64,000 bases of DNA, taken from Desmonostoc geniculatum HA4340-LM1 (GTDB lineage Bacteria; Cyanobacteriota; Cyanobacteriia; Cyanobacteriales; Nostocaceae). The notes under the pieces are model-generated. The model had not been told where the DNA came from. It did not search any database and was given only the letters and a program-made list of their open reading frames with translations. Both the position numbers and the translations under genes were made by a program. The first letter of the stretch is position 1, and every line of letters starts with the position of its first letter. The stretch spans positions 1 to 64,000 of the forward strand of contig JAHHHB010000028.1 of assembly GCA_019359545.1 (NCBI GenBank), read 5' to 3'. Positions 15,780-24,478 of the stretch are shown here, piece by piece.

Positions 15780-18029
15780 TTAAAGGGGAAATTTAACGGT
15801 GAAGCTGGTTTGACCTGCTGCACTCTCTACAGAAATTGAGCCGCCTAAATGTCTGACCATTTTCTGCACTAATGCCAATTCCAGTCCGGTGCCGCTATGT
15901 TTCCAAGGATCGTGTTTGGAAAGGTGATAAAAAGGCTCAAAAATCCGCGATAGTTCCTTGCTGGTAAGCTCTATTCCAGAATTGGTAATTTTAAGGTCTA
16001 TTGCGTCGCCTGTCAGTTCAGCCGAAATTGTGATGGATTCACCTGCTGGGGTGTACTTGCACGCATGGTTGAGCAGTTCGGTGACAATCCGCTCTAGGTC
16101 TGTGATATCTGTTTCTAAAAGTGGGAGTGTGCGATCGATATTTAGGTTTAACTGCTGGCGTTGGCAGTTGGTAACATCTCGAAAAGTTTCAATGATGGGA
16201 TGAAGCCAGCTTTGTAAGTCAATGGCAATCAAAGTTGGGGGATTTGGTTTGGCTTCTAAAGATGTGAGTGTGAGTAGGTCGTTAATTAACTTGCTCTCTC
16301 GCGCACATTCATTATGCAAAATTTGTAAAAGCTGCGGAACTATTTCTATATCTAATATTTCTTCTGGTGTCAGGACACTTTCGAGAGTTTGGGCGGCGAG
16401 GCTGATGCTAGTTATTGGTGTCCGCAGTTCTTGGGACAGGGTTCTGAGAAATTCGTTTTTTAGTTGATCGCGTTTTTCTAATTCTTTTACCTGCGCCTGG
16501 TTTTTTTGATAAAGTTGTCCTTGACGAATAGCGATCGCACATTCATTAGCAATCTGCTGCACTAGCTCAACTTCAAATTCATCAAAGGCCTCTTGTGTTG
16601 GTCTTGTCAACCAAATATTTCCCAAAATTCCTTGAGTATCGAAAATTGGACAAGCCATCTGAGCAACAACTAGCAATTTTGGCTGCCATCCAGGTACAAT
16701 TTCTAAAAATTGCAACGGTTGTTTTTGCAATAATGACTGATAAACTTCGAGACGGTCTGCAATTTGTTTGGTTAATCCCAAGCACTGGGGTAAGTTCGTG
16801 GTGTACTCGTAAGTAATATTTACTTGGGTTTGACAGGTGCTATAAAGTTCAATTTGGCAACGGTCAAGGTTGAGTAATTGCACTAATTCCTGTGTGACTG
16901 TTTGCAACACCTGACTTTCATCGAGGTGATCGCGGATTTGTTCTGTCATCCGTCGCACCAAGGCTTCAAAGTTTCGCACCTGCTGCAACTGATTCAGGTG
17001 TTTTTGTTTGTGCGACTCCATCTTGGCTTTGAGATCGTTAAGTTGCTGATGGAGTTCTGCCTGTTGGATGGCAACGCCAATTTGAGTTGCCAGTTGCTTG
17101 AGCAGATCGGTTTCTATGTCCTGCCATTGACGCGGTTGGTGGCAATGCTGGGCAATCAACAGCCCCCAAACATCTTGCTTGAAGAAAATTGGCACGACTA
17201 GATTGGCTCTCACCTGCAAAGAGGCGAGGAAATCTATATGGCAAGGATGTAATCCAGCTGCATGAATATCTTCAATAACTTGAATGGAACCCTGGGTATA
17301 GTTTTCTCGATATTTGCTACCGAAGCAGGGATCGCTGATATGTTTTCCCAATAGCCGATCGCTATTAGCCACAGTTGATTCGGCAATAACTACTCCATTA
17401 CTATCAGCACCGAAGCGATAAATTAGCACGCGATCGCTCTTTAAAAACTGCCGCAGTTCTTGTGTTGTCTGATGCAGAATTGTCTCTAATTCTACAGATT
17501 GGTGAATTCGTCCGGCGATCGCTTCTAAAAGTTGCTCCCTTTGCGCCTGGAGTTCAACTCCTTTTTCTGCTTCCTTAATATGAGTGATATTACTACTAGT
17601 ACCAATCAGTCGATAAATCCTTGAATTAGCATCCCTTAATGGGGTCAAAGTTGTACTCCACCACGTTAGAATTCCCTGGAATTGCAAACATTGTTCGTAG
17701 GAAATAGTTTTGCCGAACAGCACACAGTCAGCATAACGCTGACGCACCCTAGCAGCATCAATCGGCGAAAGAATATCCTCTGGTTTTTTGCCTCGGAGAT
17801 CGTCTGAACGAATGCCTATCCAGCGTTCGTGAGTGGGATTTAGTGCTAGATATCGAAAGTCCCCATCTTCTAGGACATCCACTACAAATATTGATGCCTG
17901 CACAGAATCGTACATACTCAGTAGAAACTGCTCGCTACTACTTTTTTTATCTACTTCTGTGCCGAATAGAATCTGGGGAGGTGATAGTTGTGTCAGCTCT
18001 ATAGTTGATTCAGTCGGATTTATGTTCAT
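15780..18029 (-). CDS. PAS-GAF-GAF histidine kinase homologue lacking the phospho-acceptor His
   Basis: This 749-residue protein has a PAS domain (about 35-155), GAF1 (about 175-325), GAF2 (about 365-505), HisKA (about 522-590) and HATPase_c (about 640-749). GAF1 has a Cys263-His264 pair in the position used for bilin attachment in cyanobacteriochromes, followed by QVRANLVVPI. The H-box reads LSQELRTPI: the normal phosphorylated His is Gln533. The ATPase G2 box reads GTGLELAL, with Glu717 replacing a conserved Gly. The N-box Asn654 is kept. These changes suggest a non-phosphorylating sensor or scaffold. No response regulator is adjacent. Confidence 0.85.
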   Translation of the reverse strand: MNINPTESTIELTQLSPPQILFGTEVDKKSSSEQFLLSMYDSVQASIFVVDVLEDGDFRYLALNPTHERWIGIRSDDLRGKKPEDILSPIDAARVRQRYADCVLFGKTISYEQCLQFQGILTWWSTTLTPLRDANSRIYRLIGTSSNITHIKEAEKGVELQAQREQLLEAIAGRIHQSVELETILHQTTQELRQFLKSDRVLIYRFGADSNGVVIAESTVANSDRLLGKHISDPCFGSKYRENYTQGSIQVIEDIHAAGLHPCHIDFLASLQVRANLVVPIFFKQDVWGLLIAQHCHQPRQWQDIETDLLKQLATQIGVAIQQAELHQQLNDLKAKMESHKQKHLNQLQQVRNFEALVRRMTEQIRDHLDESQVLQTVTQELVQLLNLDRCQIELYSTCQTQVNITYEYTTNLPQCLGLTKQIADRLEVYQSLLQKQPLQFLEIVPGWQPKLLVVAQMACPIFDTQGILGNIWLTRPTQEAFDEFEVELVQQIANECAIAIRQGQLYQKNQAQVKELEKRDQLKNEFLRTLSQELRTPITSISLAAQTLESVLTPEEILDIEIVPQLLQILHNECARESKLINDLLTLTSLEAKPNPPTLIAIDLQSWLHPIIETFRDVTNCQRQQLNLNIDRTLPLLETDITDLERIVTELLNHACKYTPAGESITISAELTGDAIDLKITNSGIELTSKELSRIFEPFYHLSKHDPWKHSGTGLELALVQKMVRHLGGSISVESAAGQTSFTVKFPL

Positions 18030-18457
18030 GCGAGAGTCCCTGTCTGGTATTGCTGACTCTTTGAGGCGCTCTCTTGTAGTTGTTATGCTTGTAGTAGATG
18101 CAATTGGGCGCCTTAGGCAAAGTGTTGTCAGCCGTTGCTCATGGAAACTTGGATCTTTCTTTATTTCTGATCGGAAATTTAGGAAAGCTAATAGGAGTCA
18201 GCTTAATAAATCCTGCTTTTTCAAGGCGAAAATGCATTTGCAGGTGAATAAAAAGTTACTAATTTTGGAAATTTTCTCTAATCTTTGCATATACTTAGGT
18301 GCAATCATCAAAATATATCATGAAAATTTACAATTTGTAATATTGGATGTTAGGGACTGGGTACTGGGGATTGGGCATTAGGTATGGGGCATTGCATTGG
18401 GAAGTGTGGGAAGCTTTTTTATATTTTCCCCACACTCCCTCATCCCCAATCCCCGAT
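18030..18457. other. Spacer upstream of the sensor protein
   Basis: About 430 bp between the start of the kinase-like gene and the 3' end of the membrane-protein gene, so it must hold the kinase promoter. The plus-strand frame through it is the antisense of the kinase gene. The right end has low-complexity GGGCATTGGG and CCCCACTCCC runs that could form a terminator-like stem for the membrane protein gene. Confidence 0.5.
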
Positions 18458-19027
18458 TTACGATCGCAATTTGTGAGCATTGATTCCTGTGAGGATACCA
18501 ACCAGCAGCCAAGTGATAGCTAATCCGATGACTTCGCCTAAGAATAACTGCGTGAAGCGGCGTAAAACGATCCCCACAGCAGAACCGAAAGGAATAGCGA
18601 TCGCCCAACTTGCCGAAGAGACAAATATCCATCGCCAGACTACGGAGACTGGTTGAAAAATTGCTAAGCATTGTGTCAATCCAACCCCTAAGCCACCAAG
18701 TCCTCCATAAATTGCGCCGTGGAGAATTCTTAAAGGGAGAAACTGAGTGCTAGGTACAATCCAACCCAAGCCACCAATACCGATGGCAGTGATGATACTC
18801 CAACCCAAAAGAGTTGACAAAATCCACCTAATACAAACTATAGGTTGTTTGAAAAGAAAACCTTGAGGAAGTGCGATCGCAAATCCACCGATAGCTGCTT
18901 GTACTACCCCAATATCCGGCTTTTCGCCGACTTCTATTAACAGTAAACTCAATAAAAAACCAGCAAAAGTAGCTAAAGCCCAGAGCAATGCAAAGCTAAA
19001 TCTAGTATTGTCAGGCACTAATGGCAT
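18458..19027 (-). CDS. Hypothetical polytopic membrane protein
   Basis: I do not recognise the family. From the ATG at 19027 the product has 189 residues and about five to six hydrophobic helices, several Gly-rich (AAIGGFAIALPQGF, ITAIGIGGLGWIVP, GAIYGGLGGLGVGLTQ). The ATG overlaps the stop of the upstream glycosyl hydrolase gene (TGATG), so the two are translationally coupled. Similar Gly-rich membrane proteins of unknown function occur in many Nostocales. A TTG one codon earlier (19030) is in frame but less likely. Confidence 0.6.
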   Translation of the reverse strand: MPLVPDNTRFSFALLWALATFAGFLLSLLLIEVGEKPDIGVVQAAIGGFAIALPQGFLFKQPIVCIRWILSTLLGWSIITAIGIGGLGWIVPSTQFLPLRILHGAIYGGLGGLGVGLTQCLAIFQPVSVVWRWIFVSSASWAIAIPFGSAVGIVLRRFTQLFLGEVIGLAITWLLVGILTGINAHKLRS

Positions 19028-20265
19028 CAAACTTTCTTGAATTGTAATGGTCTTTTCGCTTTAGTATCAAACATATCAAGAAAAGCTTTGCGTCGTTGTT
19101 GGGGTGATTCAGGTACGATGTAACCCCACAGACTCTCCCAGTAAAAAAAGGAGATTCCGTCAAAATTGCGATCGCGTACTGCTTGAACCTGTGCTTCAAT
19201 TTGGGGAATTTTGACTGGATTATGAACTGTTCCCGTTAATATACCAATTCCTACTGGAATTAGACTTTGGGCTAATTTCACAGATGGTTGTTCGAGTTGA
19301 GCGATAAAAGATTTTTTGTCACTTCGATATACCTGTAAAATTAACTCATCCACTAAACCTTTTTTTACCCAATTTTCCCAGTCTTGCAAATAGTATTTAT
19401 AGGCAAAAGCTTGGTAGTTGGGAGACAAAGATATTTTAGCTTTCGGTTTAACTGCCTTGACGGCTTGATAGATTTCTGCCATGAAATCAGTAATTTTGTC
19501 TGCTCGCCAACGCATCCATTCTGAATTAAAAGGATTACTTGGGGGACTTTTGCCTTGATGTTCTTGCTGATAAAGTTCAATAGTGAAGGAATCGTAACCA
19601 AACTGTACAGGCATTCCAAAGTGGTCGTCAAGTTGAATACCATCCACATCGTAATTTTTGACTACTTCTACAATTAGCCCTTGGATAAACTCTTGCACTT
19701 GCGGATGTAAAGGATTTAACCAAGCTTGCTTATTCACTAAGCCATTGTCGATTTCTTCTGGTGGAGTATCTTGAATAGAGTTGATACCTTCTTGCCCAAT
19801 TGTCAACCAGTCAGGGTAACGCCTTGCTAATTCTGAATAATGGGGCGTCATAAACCCATATTCAAACCAAGGAATAACTCTCAAATCTTTATTTTTGGCA
19901 AGTCTAACTATTTTTGTTAAAACATCCTGTCCACCATGCATAAACTTAAGCAAAGGCTGAGTATCTGAACCTGTAGTCATTTTGGTTACAGCACTATGAT
20001 AAAAAGTATGCCCTCTGTTCCAAACTACAGGATAAATTGTATTAAAATTGAGAGCCGATAATTGATTGAGAGCGCGATTAATACCCCAAGGTACAAATAG
20101 TACACCACTAGCAACATTAGTCAGCCAAACACCACGAATTTCTGTACTTAAAGGACTTGTTTTCTGAGAATAAACTGAGCCTGAAGAGTGTGAAAAAAAT
20201 GTTATGGTGATTACTAATCCCAAACACAGCAAGTAAGAAAAAAAACTGCGTGCAACCTGATTCAT
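19027..20265 (-). CDS. GH10-like (GHL10/DUF187) family glycosyl hydrolase, secreted
   Basis: The 412-residue protein has a signal peptide (FFSYLLCLGLVITITFFSHSSGSVYS) followed by a TIM-barrel domain of the GHL10 type. Diagnostic segments are EIRGVWLTNVASGVLF, NTIYPVVWNRGHTFYHS, VIPWFEYGFM, DGIQLDDHFGMPVQFGYD and KISLSPNY. Members are thought to hydrolyse peptidoglycan-related or extracellular glycans. The DGIQLDDHFG motif carries the likely catalytic acids. It is followed by an overlapping membrane-protein gene, forming a two-gene operon. Confidence 0.85.
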   Translation of the reverse strand: MNQVARSFFSYLLCLGLVITITFFSHSSGSVYSQKTSPLSTEIRGVWLTNVASGVLFVPWGINRALNQLSALNFNTIYPVVWNRGHTFYHSAVTKMTTGSDTQPLLKFMHGGQDVLTKIVRLAKNKDLRVIPWFEYGFMTPHYSELARRYPDWLTIGQEGINSIQDTPPEEIDNGLVNKQAWLNPLHPQVQEFIQGLIVEVVKNYDVDGIQLDDHFGMPVQFGYDSFTIELYQQEHQGKSPPSNPFNSEWMRWRADKITDFMAEIYQAVKAVKPKAKISLSPNYQAFAYKYYLQDWENWVKKGLVDELILQVYRSDKKSFIAQLEQPSVKLAQSLIPVGIGILTGTVHNPVKIPQIEAQVQAVRDRNFDGISFFYWESLWGYIVPESPQQRRKAFLDMFDTKAKRPLQFKKV

Positions 20266-20507
20266 TTGTCAACGTTACCAAGTGCGATCGCTACATTATA
20301 TATAACTACAAAATTAAATTGTAATTCTCCGGAATATGTGAAGAAATGATGATTAAATCAGGAGTCAGAATTCAGAATCCACAATTCAGGAGTCAGAATA
20401 GTTAAAGAATACGAACCAAATTTGGGTCATCAATATACCTAAGAATGCCCAAACCTGATAAACTCCTAACTCCTAACTCCTAACTTATAGCGTTTCCTAG
20501 TCTCCTG

Positions 20508-20623
20508 ATACCATTTCTGTTTGAAGATGCGCCTTATAAGACTGATGCAAAACTACACACTGTAGCGGCAATTCATGAATTGCCGCTACGCGAATAGAGC
20601 GCAGCCTCATATAGAATTGGTAT
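20508..20623. mobile_element. 116-bp MITE-like element, copy B
   Basis: By eye this is identical to copy A at 15196-15311, with the same ends (ATACCATTTCT, AGAATTGGTAT) and central 28-bp palindrome. It lies in the 460-bp spacer between the GH10-like and glcD genes, along with short AATTCAGGAGTCAG-type repeats. Nothing else was found in that spacer. Confidence 0.75.
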
Positions 20624-20728
20624 GAGGTACAAATCTCTGCGTACCTGGAGCGCTTTACTTTGCGTCCCTTTGCATTTCAAAATATTATCTGTACCTCACT
20701 TAACTGGAAATCGCTATATAACTCCTTC

Positions 20729-22201
20729 TTAAAATCTTTCCACACCTTCAAATTGCTTCATAGGCAATGCATTTGCAGCTTCCCCACAAGTTCGTGGTGT
20801 GGGAAATATCTTTTCAGGATTTGCTAACCCTTGAGGATTAAAAACTTGGCGTACCCATTGCATAGTTTCTAAATCAACTTTGCTAAACATCTGTGGCATA
20901 TAGCACTTTTTCTCTTCACCAATACCATGTTCCCCAGAAATGCTACCACCGACTTGGACGCAAAGCTTGAGAATTTTCCCTCCCATTTCTTCCACTTTCT
21001 CTAATGCCCCAGCCACAGAATTATCATACAAAATTAACGGATGAAGATTACCATCGCCGGCGTGAAAAACATTAGCAACTCGATAACCATATTGTTGACT
21101 TAACATCTCAATTTCATGCAGCACATAAGGCAACTGAGTACGGGGAATCACACCATCTTGTACATAATAATCTGGGCTTAAATGACCAGCAGCAGCAAAA
21201 GCCGCTTTACGTCCTTTCCATAATTTCAATCGTGTTTCTGGGTCACTAGCAGAAGTGATATTACGCGCACCATTCTTTTTACAAATTTCTGTAACTCGCT
21301 GTTTATTGCCTGCAACTTCCACTTCTAAACCATCAATTTCTATCAGCAAAATAGCAGTAGCATCACGGGGATAACAATTAGTTGCGACAACATCTTCAAC
21401 GGCGTTGATACTAAAATTATCCATCATTTCCATCCCACCAGGAATAATTCCAGCGCTGATGATGTCAGAAACAGTTGCTCCAGCAGCTTCAATACTAGTG
21501 AAATCTGCCAACAGCACACAAATTGATTCTGCACTTTTGAGAATTCGCAAAGTAATTTCTGTGGCAATACCTAAAGTGCCTTCCGAACCAACAAAAACAC
21601 CCGTTAAATCATAACCAGGCATTTCTGGAATTTGTCCGCCTAAATCAACAATTTCTCCTAACGGCGTGACAATTTTTAATCCTAAAACGTGGTTAGTAGT
21701 CACGCCATATTTGAGACAATGTACCCCACCAGAATTTTCCGCAATATTTCCACCAATAGAGCAAATAATTTGACTGGAAGGGTCGGGAGCGTAGTAAAAA
21801 CCAGCACCACTAACAGCCTGTGTTACCCAACTATTAATCACCCCTGGTTGAACAACTGTACGTTGATTTTCCAAATCAATGTTGAGGATTTGCCGCATTA
21901 ATGAAGTGACAATTAAAACCGAATCTAGCAACGGCAAAGCGCCGCCAGATAGACCGGTGCCTGAACCGCGTGCGATGAAGGGGATAGAATATTGGTTGCA
22001 TATTTTCACAATTTCGGCAACTTGTTCTGTAGTTCTGGGTAAAACTACTACAGCGGGACGTTGACGATAGCCGGTTAAACCGTCGCATTCATAAGTAATA
22101 AGTTCTTCGCGGCGTTGCACGACGCCATTTTTGCCAAGAACAGCCTCGAATGCTTTGATAATGGGCTTCCAGTTACGTTGTTTTTTATCTTGGGTAAGCA
22201 T
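20729..22201 (-). CDS. glcD: Glycolate oxidase/dehydrogenase subunit GlcD, FAD-linked
   Basis: The 490-residue flavoprotein oxidises glycolate (or D-lactate) to the 2-keto acid in photorespiration. The PCMH-type FAD domain carries PFIARGSGTGLSGGALPL and IGGNIAENSGGVHCLKYG. The FAD-oxidase C-terminal domain carries YRVANVFHAGDGNLHPLILYD and GGSISGEHGIGEEKK. The ATG at 22201 fits family N-termini (MLTQDKKQRNWKP). The frame continues to 22309, but that extension looks like an artefact. No glcE or glcF gene is adjacent. Confidence 0.9.
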   Translation of the reverse strand: MLTQDKKQRNWKPIIKAFEAVLGKNGVVQRREELITYECDGLTGYRQRPAVVVLPRTTEQVAEIVKICNQYSIPFIARGSGTGLSGGALPLLDSVLIVTSLMRQILNIDLENQRTVVQPGVINSWVTQAVSGAGFYYAPDPSSQIICSIGGNIAENSGGVHCLKYGVTTNHVLGLKIVTPLGEIVDLGGQIPEMPGYDLTGVFVGSEGTLGIATEITLRILKSAESICVLLADFTSIEAAGATVSDIISAGIIPGGMEMMDNFSINAVEDVVATNCYPRDATAILLIEIDGLEVEVAGNKQRVTEICKKNGARNITSASDPETRLKLWKGRKAAFAAAGHLSPDYYVQDGVIPRTQLPYVLHEIEMLSQQYGYRVANVFHAGDGNLHPLILYDNSVAGALEKVEEMGGKILKLCVQVGGSISGEHGIGEEKKCYMPQMFSKVDLETMQWVRQVFNPQGLANPEKIFPTPRTCGEAANALPMKQFEGVERF

Positions 22202-22474
22202 AGGTTTTACAGTTAAAGGTAGATGTATGGCGTATTGCAGACTTTTTGGGAACGCTATAATTACCATTGTTGCAAGAATAGCAGCCAAGAGTGAGTAAAA
22301 AGCGACCACATTTGATTATTCTGGCGTTATTCCGTAGTTTGGAAGAAAGGTAATCTCCGTTAGCTAAGTTCAGCTATTATGTAGTTTTTGGATACGGGAT
22401 ACAAAGTTAGTTACTGTTTTACTAGATGCAATCAATTAACCTAGAAATAAAGCTCTCAAATACTGGATAAAATC

Positions 22475-23224
22475 ATGGTTCAGGAAGTTTTAATCAATGA
22501 TGATGATTACTATGTGCCAGATGCCAACCAGCTAGTCACTGAAGATGATACACCTGTGGACAATTTTGCTTCCGAAAAACAACAACGCCTCTTGGTTGGC
22601 TCTCTTTACAGTTCTCTACAAAATCAGACTTTTTTAGCAGCAGCCAATGTCGGTTTATACCATACAGATGGTCAACCCGCAATTGTACCCGACATTTTTC
22701 TCAGCTTGGATGTGCAAGTGCCTGAAAATTGGTGGGAAAAACAAAATCGTTGTTATATGGTTTGGCGTTTTGGTAAACCTCCGGAAGTTGTCCTCGAAAT
22801 TGTATCTAACAAAGAAGGTGATGAACTGGCCAAAAAGCTGCAAATTTATGAACATATGCGGGCTAGTTACTATATCGTATATGACCCGAATCAGCAATTA
22901 GGAGAAAAAGTACTACGCGTTTATGAACTTAGGGGAAGACGTTACTTTGAAAGTGAAGAAACTTGGTTAGAACAAGTGGGTTTAGGTGTAACTTTATGGG
23001 AAGGTGAATTTGAAGGTAGACAGGATAATTGGTTACGCTGGTGCTACCAAGATGGAACTGTTTTACCAACTGGAGATGAACGCGCTTCCCAAGCCGAACA
23101 ACGTGCCTCCGAAGCTGAACAACGTGTTTCTCAATCAGAACAACGCGCTTCCGAAGCTGAAGAACGCGCCCAAATTCTAGCAGAAAGGCTACGAGCTATG
23201 GGCATTGATCCCGACACTATCTAA
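22475..23224 (+). CDS. Uma2 family endonuclease-like protein with heptad-repeat tail
   Basis: The 249-residue Uma2/DUF820 protein has the restriction-endonuclease-like core expected of the family: AIVPDIFLSLD (acidic residue), PPEVVLEIVSNKEGDE and KLQIYEHMRASYYIVYDP. These proteins are very numerous in cyanobacteria and their biological role is unclear. From about residue 203 the tail is five near-perfect 7-residue repeats of the RASEAEQ type, which form a coiled coil and suggest oligomerisation. It converges on miaA, with a terminator between. Confidence 0.9.
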   Translation: MVQEVLINDDDYYVPDANQLVTEDDTPVDNFASEKQQRLLVGSLYSSLQNQTFLAAANVGLYHTDGQPAIVPDIFLSLDVQVPENWWEKQNRCYMVWRFGKPPEVVLEIVSNKEGDELAKKLQIYEHMRASYYIVYDPNQQLGEKVLRVYELRGRRYFESEETWLEQVGLGVTLWEGEFEGRQDNWLRWCYQDGTVLPTGDERASQAEQRASEAEQRVSQSEQRASEAEERAQILAERLRAMGIDPDTI

Positions 23225-23235
23225 AACACTGATGT

Positions 23236-23262
23236 AAAGACGCAAAAAAACTTTGCGTCTTT
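23236..23262. terminator. Bidirectional terminator between Uma2 gene and miaA
   Basis: Inverted repeat AAAGACGCAAA...TTTGCGTCTTT in the 56-bp gap between convergent stops. The A- and T-rich stem flanks suit termination on both strands. Confidence 0.7.
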
Positions 23263-23280
23263 GTATGAGCAAAAAAAATC

Positions 23281-24273
23281 TCACGAACTCGTGCAATTTA
23301 TAAACTCATTTATTCGCTGCCAAACTTTCTCTAAGAAATCAGGATCATCCGCATCAAACCACTCAATTTGTTGATATGCTCTAAACCAAGTGCGTTGTCG
23401 TTTGGCAAATTGTCTTGTATGCAAAACCGTTAATTCTTTCGCTTCGTCCAAAGAAATATCCCCAGCTAAATATTGCTTGATTTCTTGATAGCCCAAGGTA
23501 TTCAACAAAGGTAAATCAGCACCATATTTTTGATAAAGATATTCCACTTCAGCAACCAAGCCATTTGCGATCATTTGCTCAGTACGCTGTTGAATACGAG
23601 CGCCCAACTTTTCAACATCGCAATCCAACCCAATTTGCAAAATCGGATAATTTGGTGGATTTTCCCCTTGCTGTTCTGATATCGGGTATCCAGTTACGTA
23701 ATATACTTCTAACGCTCGTAAAGTTCGCACCGAATCATTAGCATGAATTTTTTGTGCGGCAACGGGATCGACTTGTTGTAACATTGCATAGAGTTGATTT
23801 TGACCGAGAGATTCCAGTTGCGATCGCAATTCATTTTGCGGTGCCACCCGAGGAATTTTCATCCCTTGGACAACAGAACGTATATATAAACCAGTACCAC
23901 CAACCATGAAAAGTGGGAGAGATGAGGATGAAGAAGACGCGGAGAGTGTTTGTAATAAATTCGCCGCGTCCCCGTGTCCCCGCGTCCCCGTGTCTTCTTC
24001 TTTGGGAGATGAGAGAGAATTAATTAAGGCTTGCGCTTGCTGTTGGTAGTCTGCTACTGTCATCGTGTCTGTCGGCTCGCAGATATCTATTAAATAGTGC
24101 GGCACTAATTTTTGTTCAGCGATAGTTGGCTTAGCCGTGCCAATATCAAACTCACGGTAAACTTGACGTGAATCAGCACTGAGAATTACAGAACCCAACC
24201 GCATCGCCAAAGCCAAAGCCAAACCTGACTTACCCGTTGCCGTTGCTCCACAAATTACAATTAATTTTGTCAT
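23281..24273 (-). CDS. miaA: tRNA dimethylallyltransferase
   Basis: MiaA transfers an isoprenoid group to A37 of tRNAs reading UNN codons. The P-loop GATATGKS is at residues 8-15, followed by SADSRQVYREFDIGTAKPT, the GGTGLYIRSV motif and a zinc-finger-less C-terminus rich in R/K (TRQFAKRQRTWFR). At 330 residues it is about 30 longer than usual. The excess is an in-frame insert of low-complexity sequence (SSPKEEDTGTRGHG through SASSSSSS) at about 23930-24015, just before LFMVGGTGLY. Its DNA resembles dispersed spacer repeats. Confidence 0.95.
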   Translation of the reverse strand: MTKLIVICGATATGKSGLALALAMRLGSVILSADSRQVYREFDIGTAKPTIAEQKLVPHYLIDICEPTDTMTVADYQQQAQALINSLSSPKEEDTGTRGHGDAANLLQTLSASSSSSSLPLFMVGGTGLYIRSVVQGMKIPRVAPQNELRSQLESLGQNQLYAMLQQVDPVAAQKIHANDSVRTLRALEVYYVTGYPISEQQGENPPNYPILQIGLDCDVEKLGARIQQRTEQMIANGLVAEVEYLYQKYGADLPLLNTLGYQEIKQYLAGDISLDEAKELTVLHTRQFAKRQRTWFRAYQQIEWFDADDPDFLEKVWQRINEFINCTSS

Positions 24274-24407
24274 TTGTCATTTGTCATTTGTCATTTCTCC
24301 CCTGCCTCCCCTGCTCCTCTGCCCCTTTGCCCCTCTCCAACGGGACTGCAACCCCTGTATAAACTTCTCTTGAAAATGCCCTACAGACGCCAGCAAGGCT
24401 TTTGTGT

Positions 24408-24413
24408 TACAAT
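24408..24413 (+). promoter_or_regulatory. Possible -10 element for gyrB
   Basis: TACAAT lies 66 bases before the gyrB ATG. No good -35 is evident at 16-18 bp, so this is a weak call. Confidence 0.25.
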
Positions 24414-24478
24414 TTTGGAGTGTTTTTACTTTTATTTGCCTTTAGGCGAGTTCAACCCCACGCATCAGGAGAGTTTAC

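Noticed and set aside
17833..18381. 182-codon plus-strand ORF overlapping the kinase start
   Set aside because: Mostly antisense of the kinase gene, then AT-rich spacer; low protein-like character.
22202..22309. N-terminal extension of GlcD
   Set aside because: Homologues start at the internal ATG (22201); the hydrophobic extension is not a family feature.
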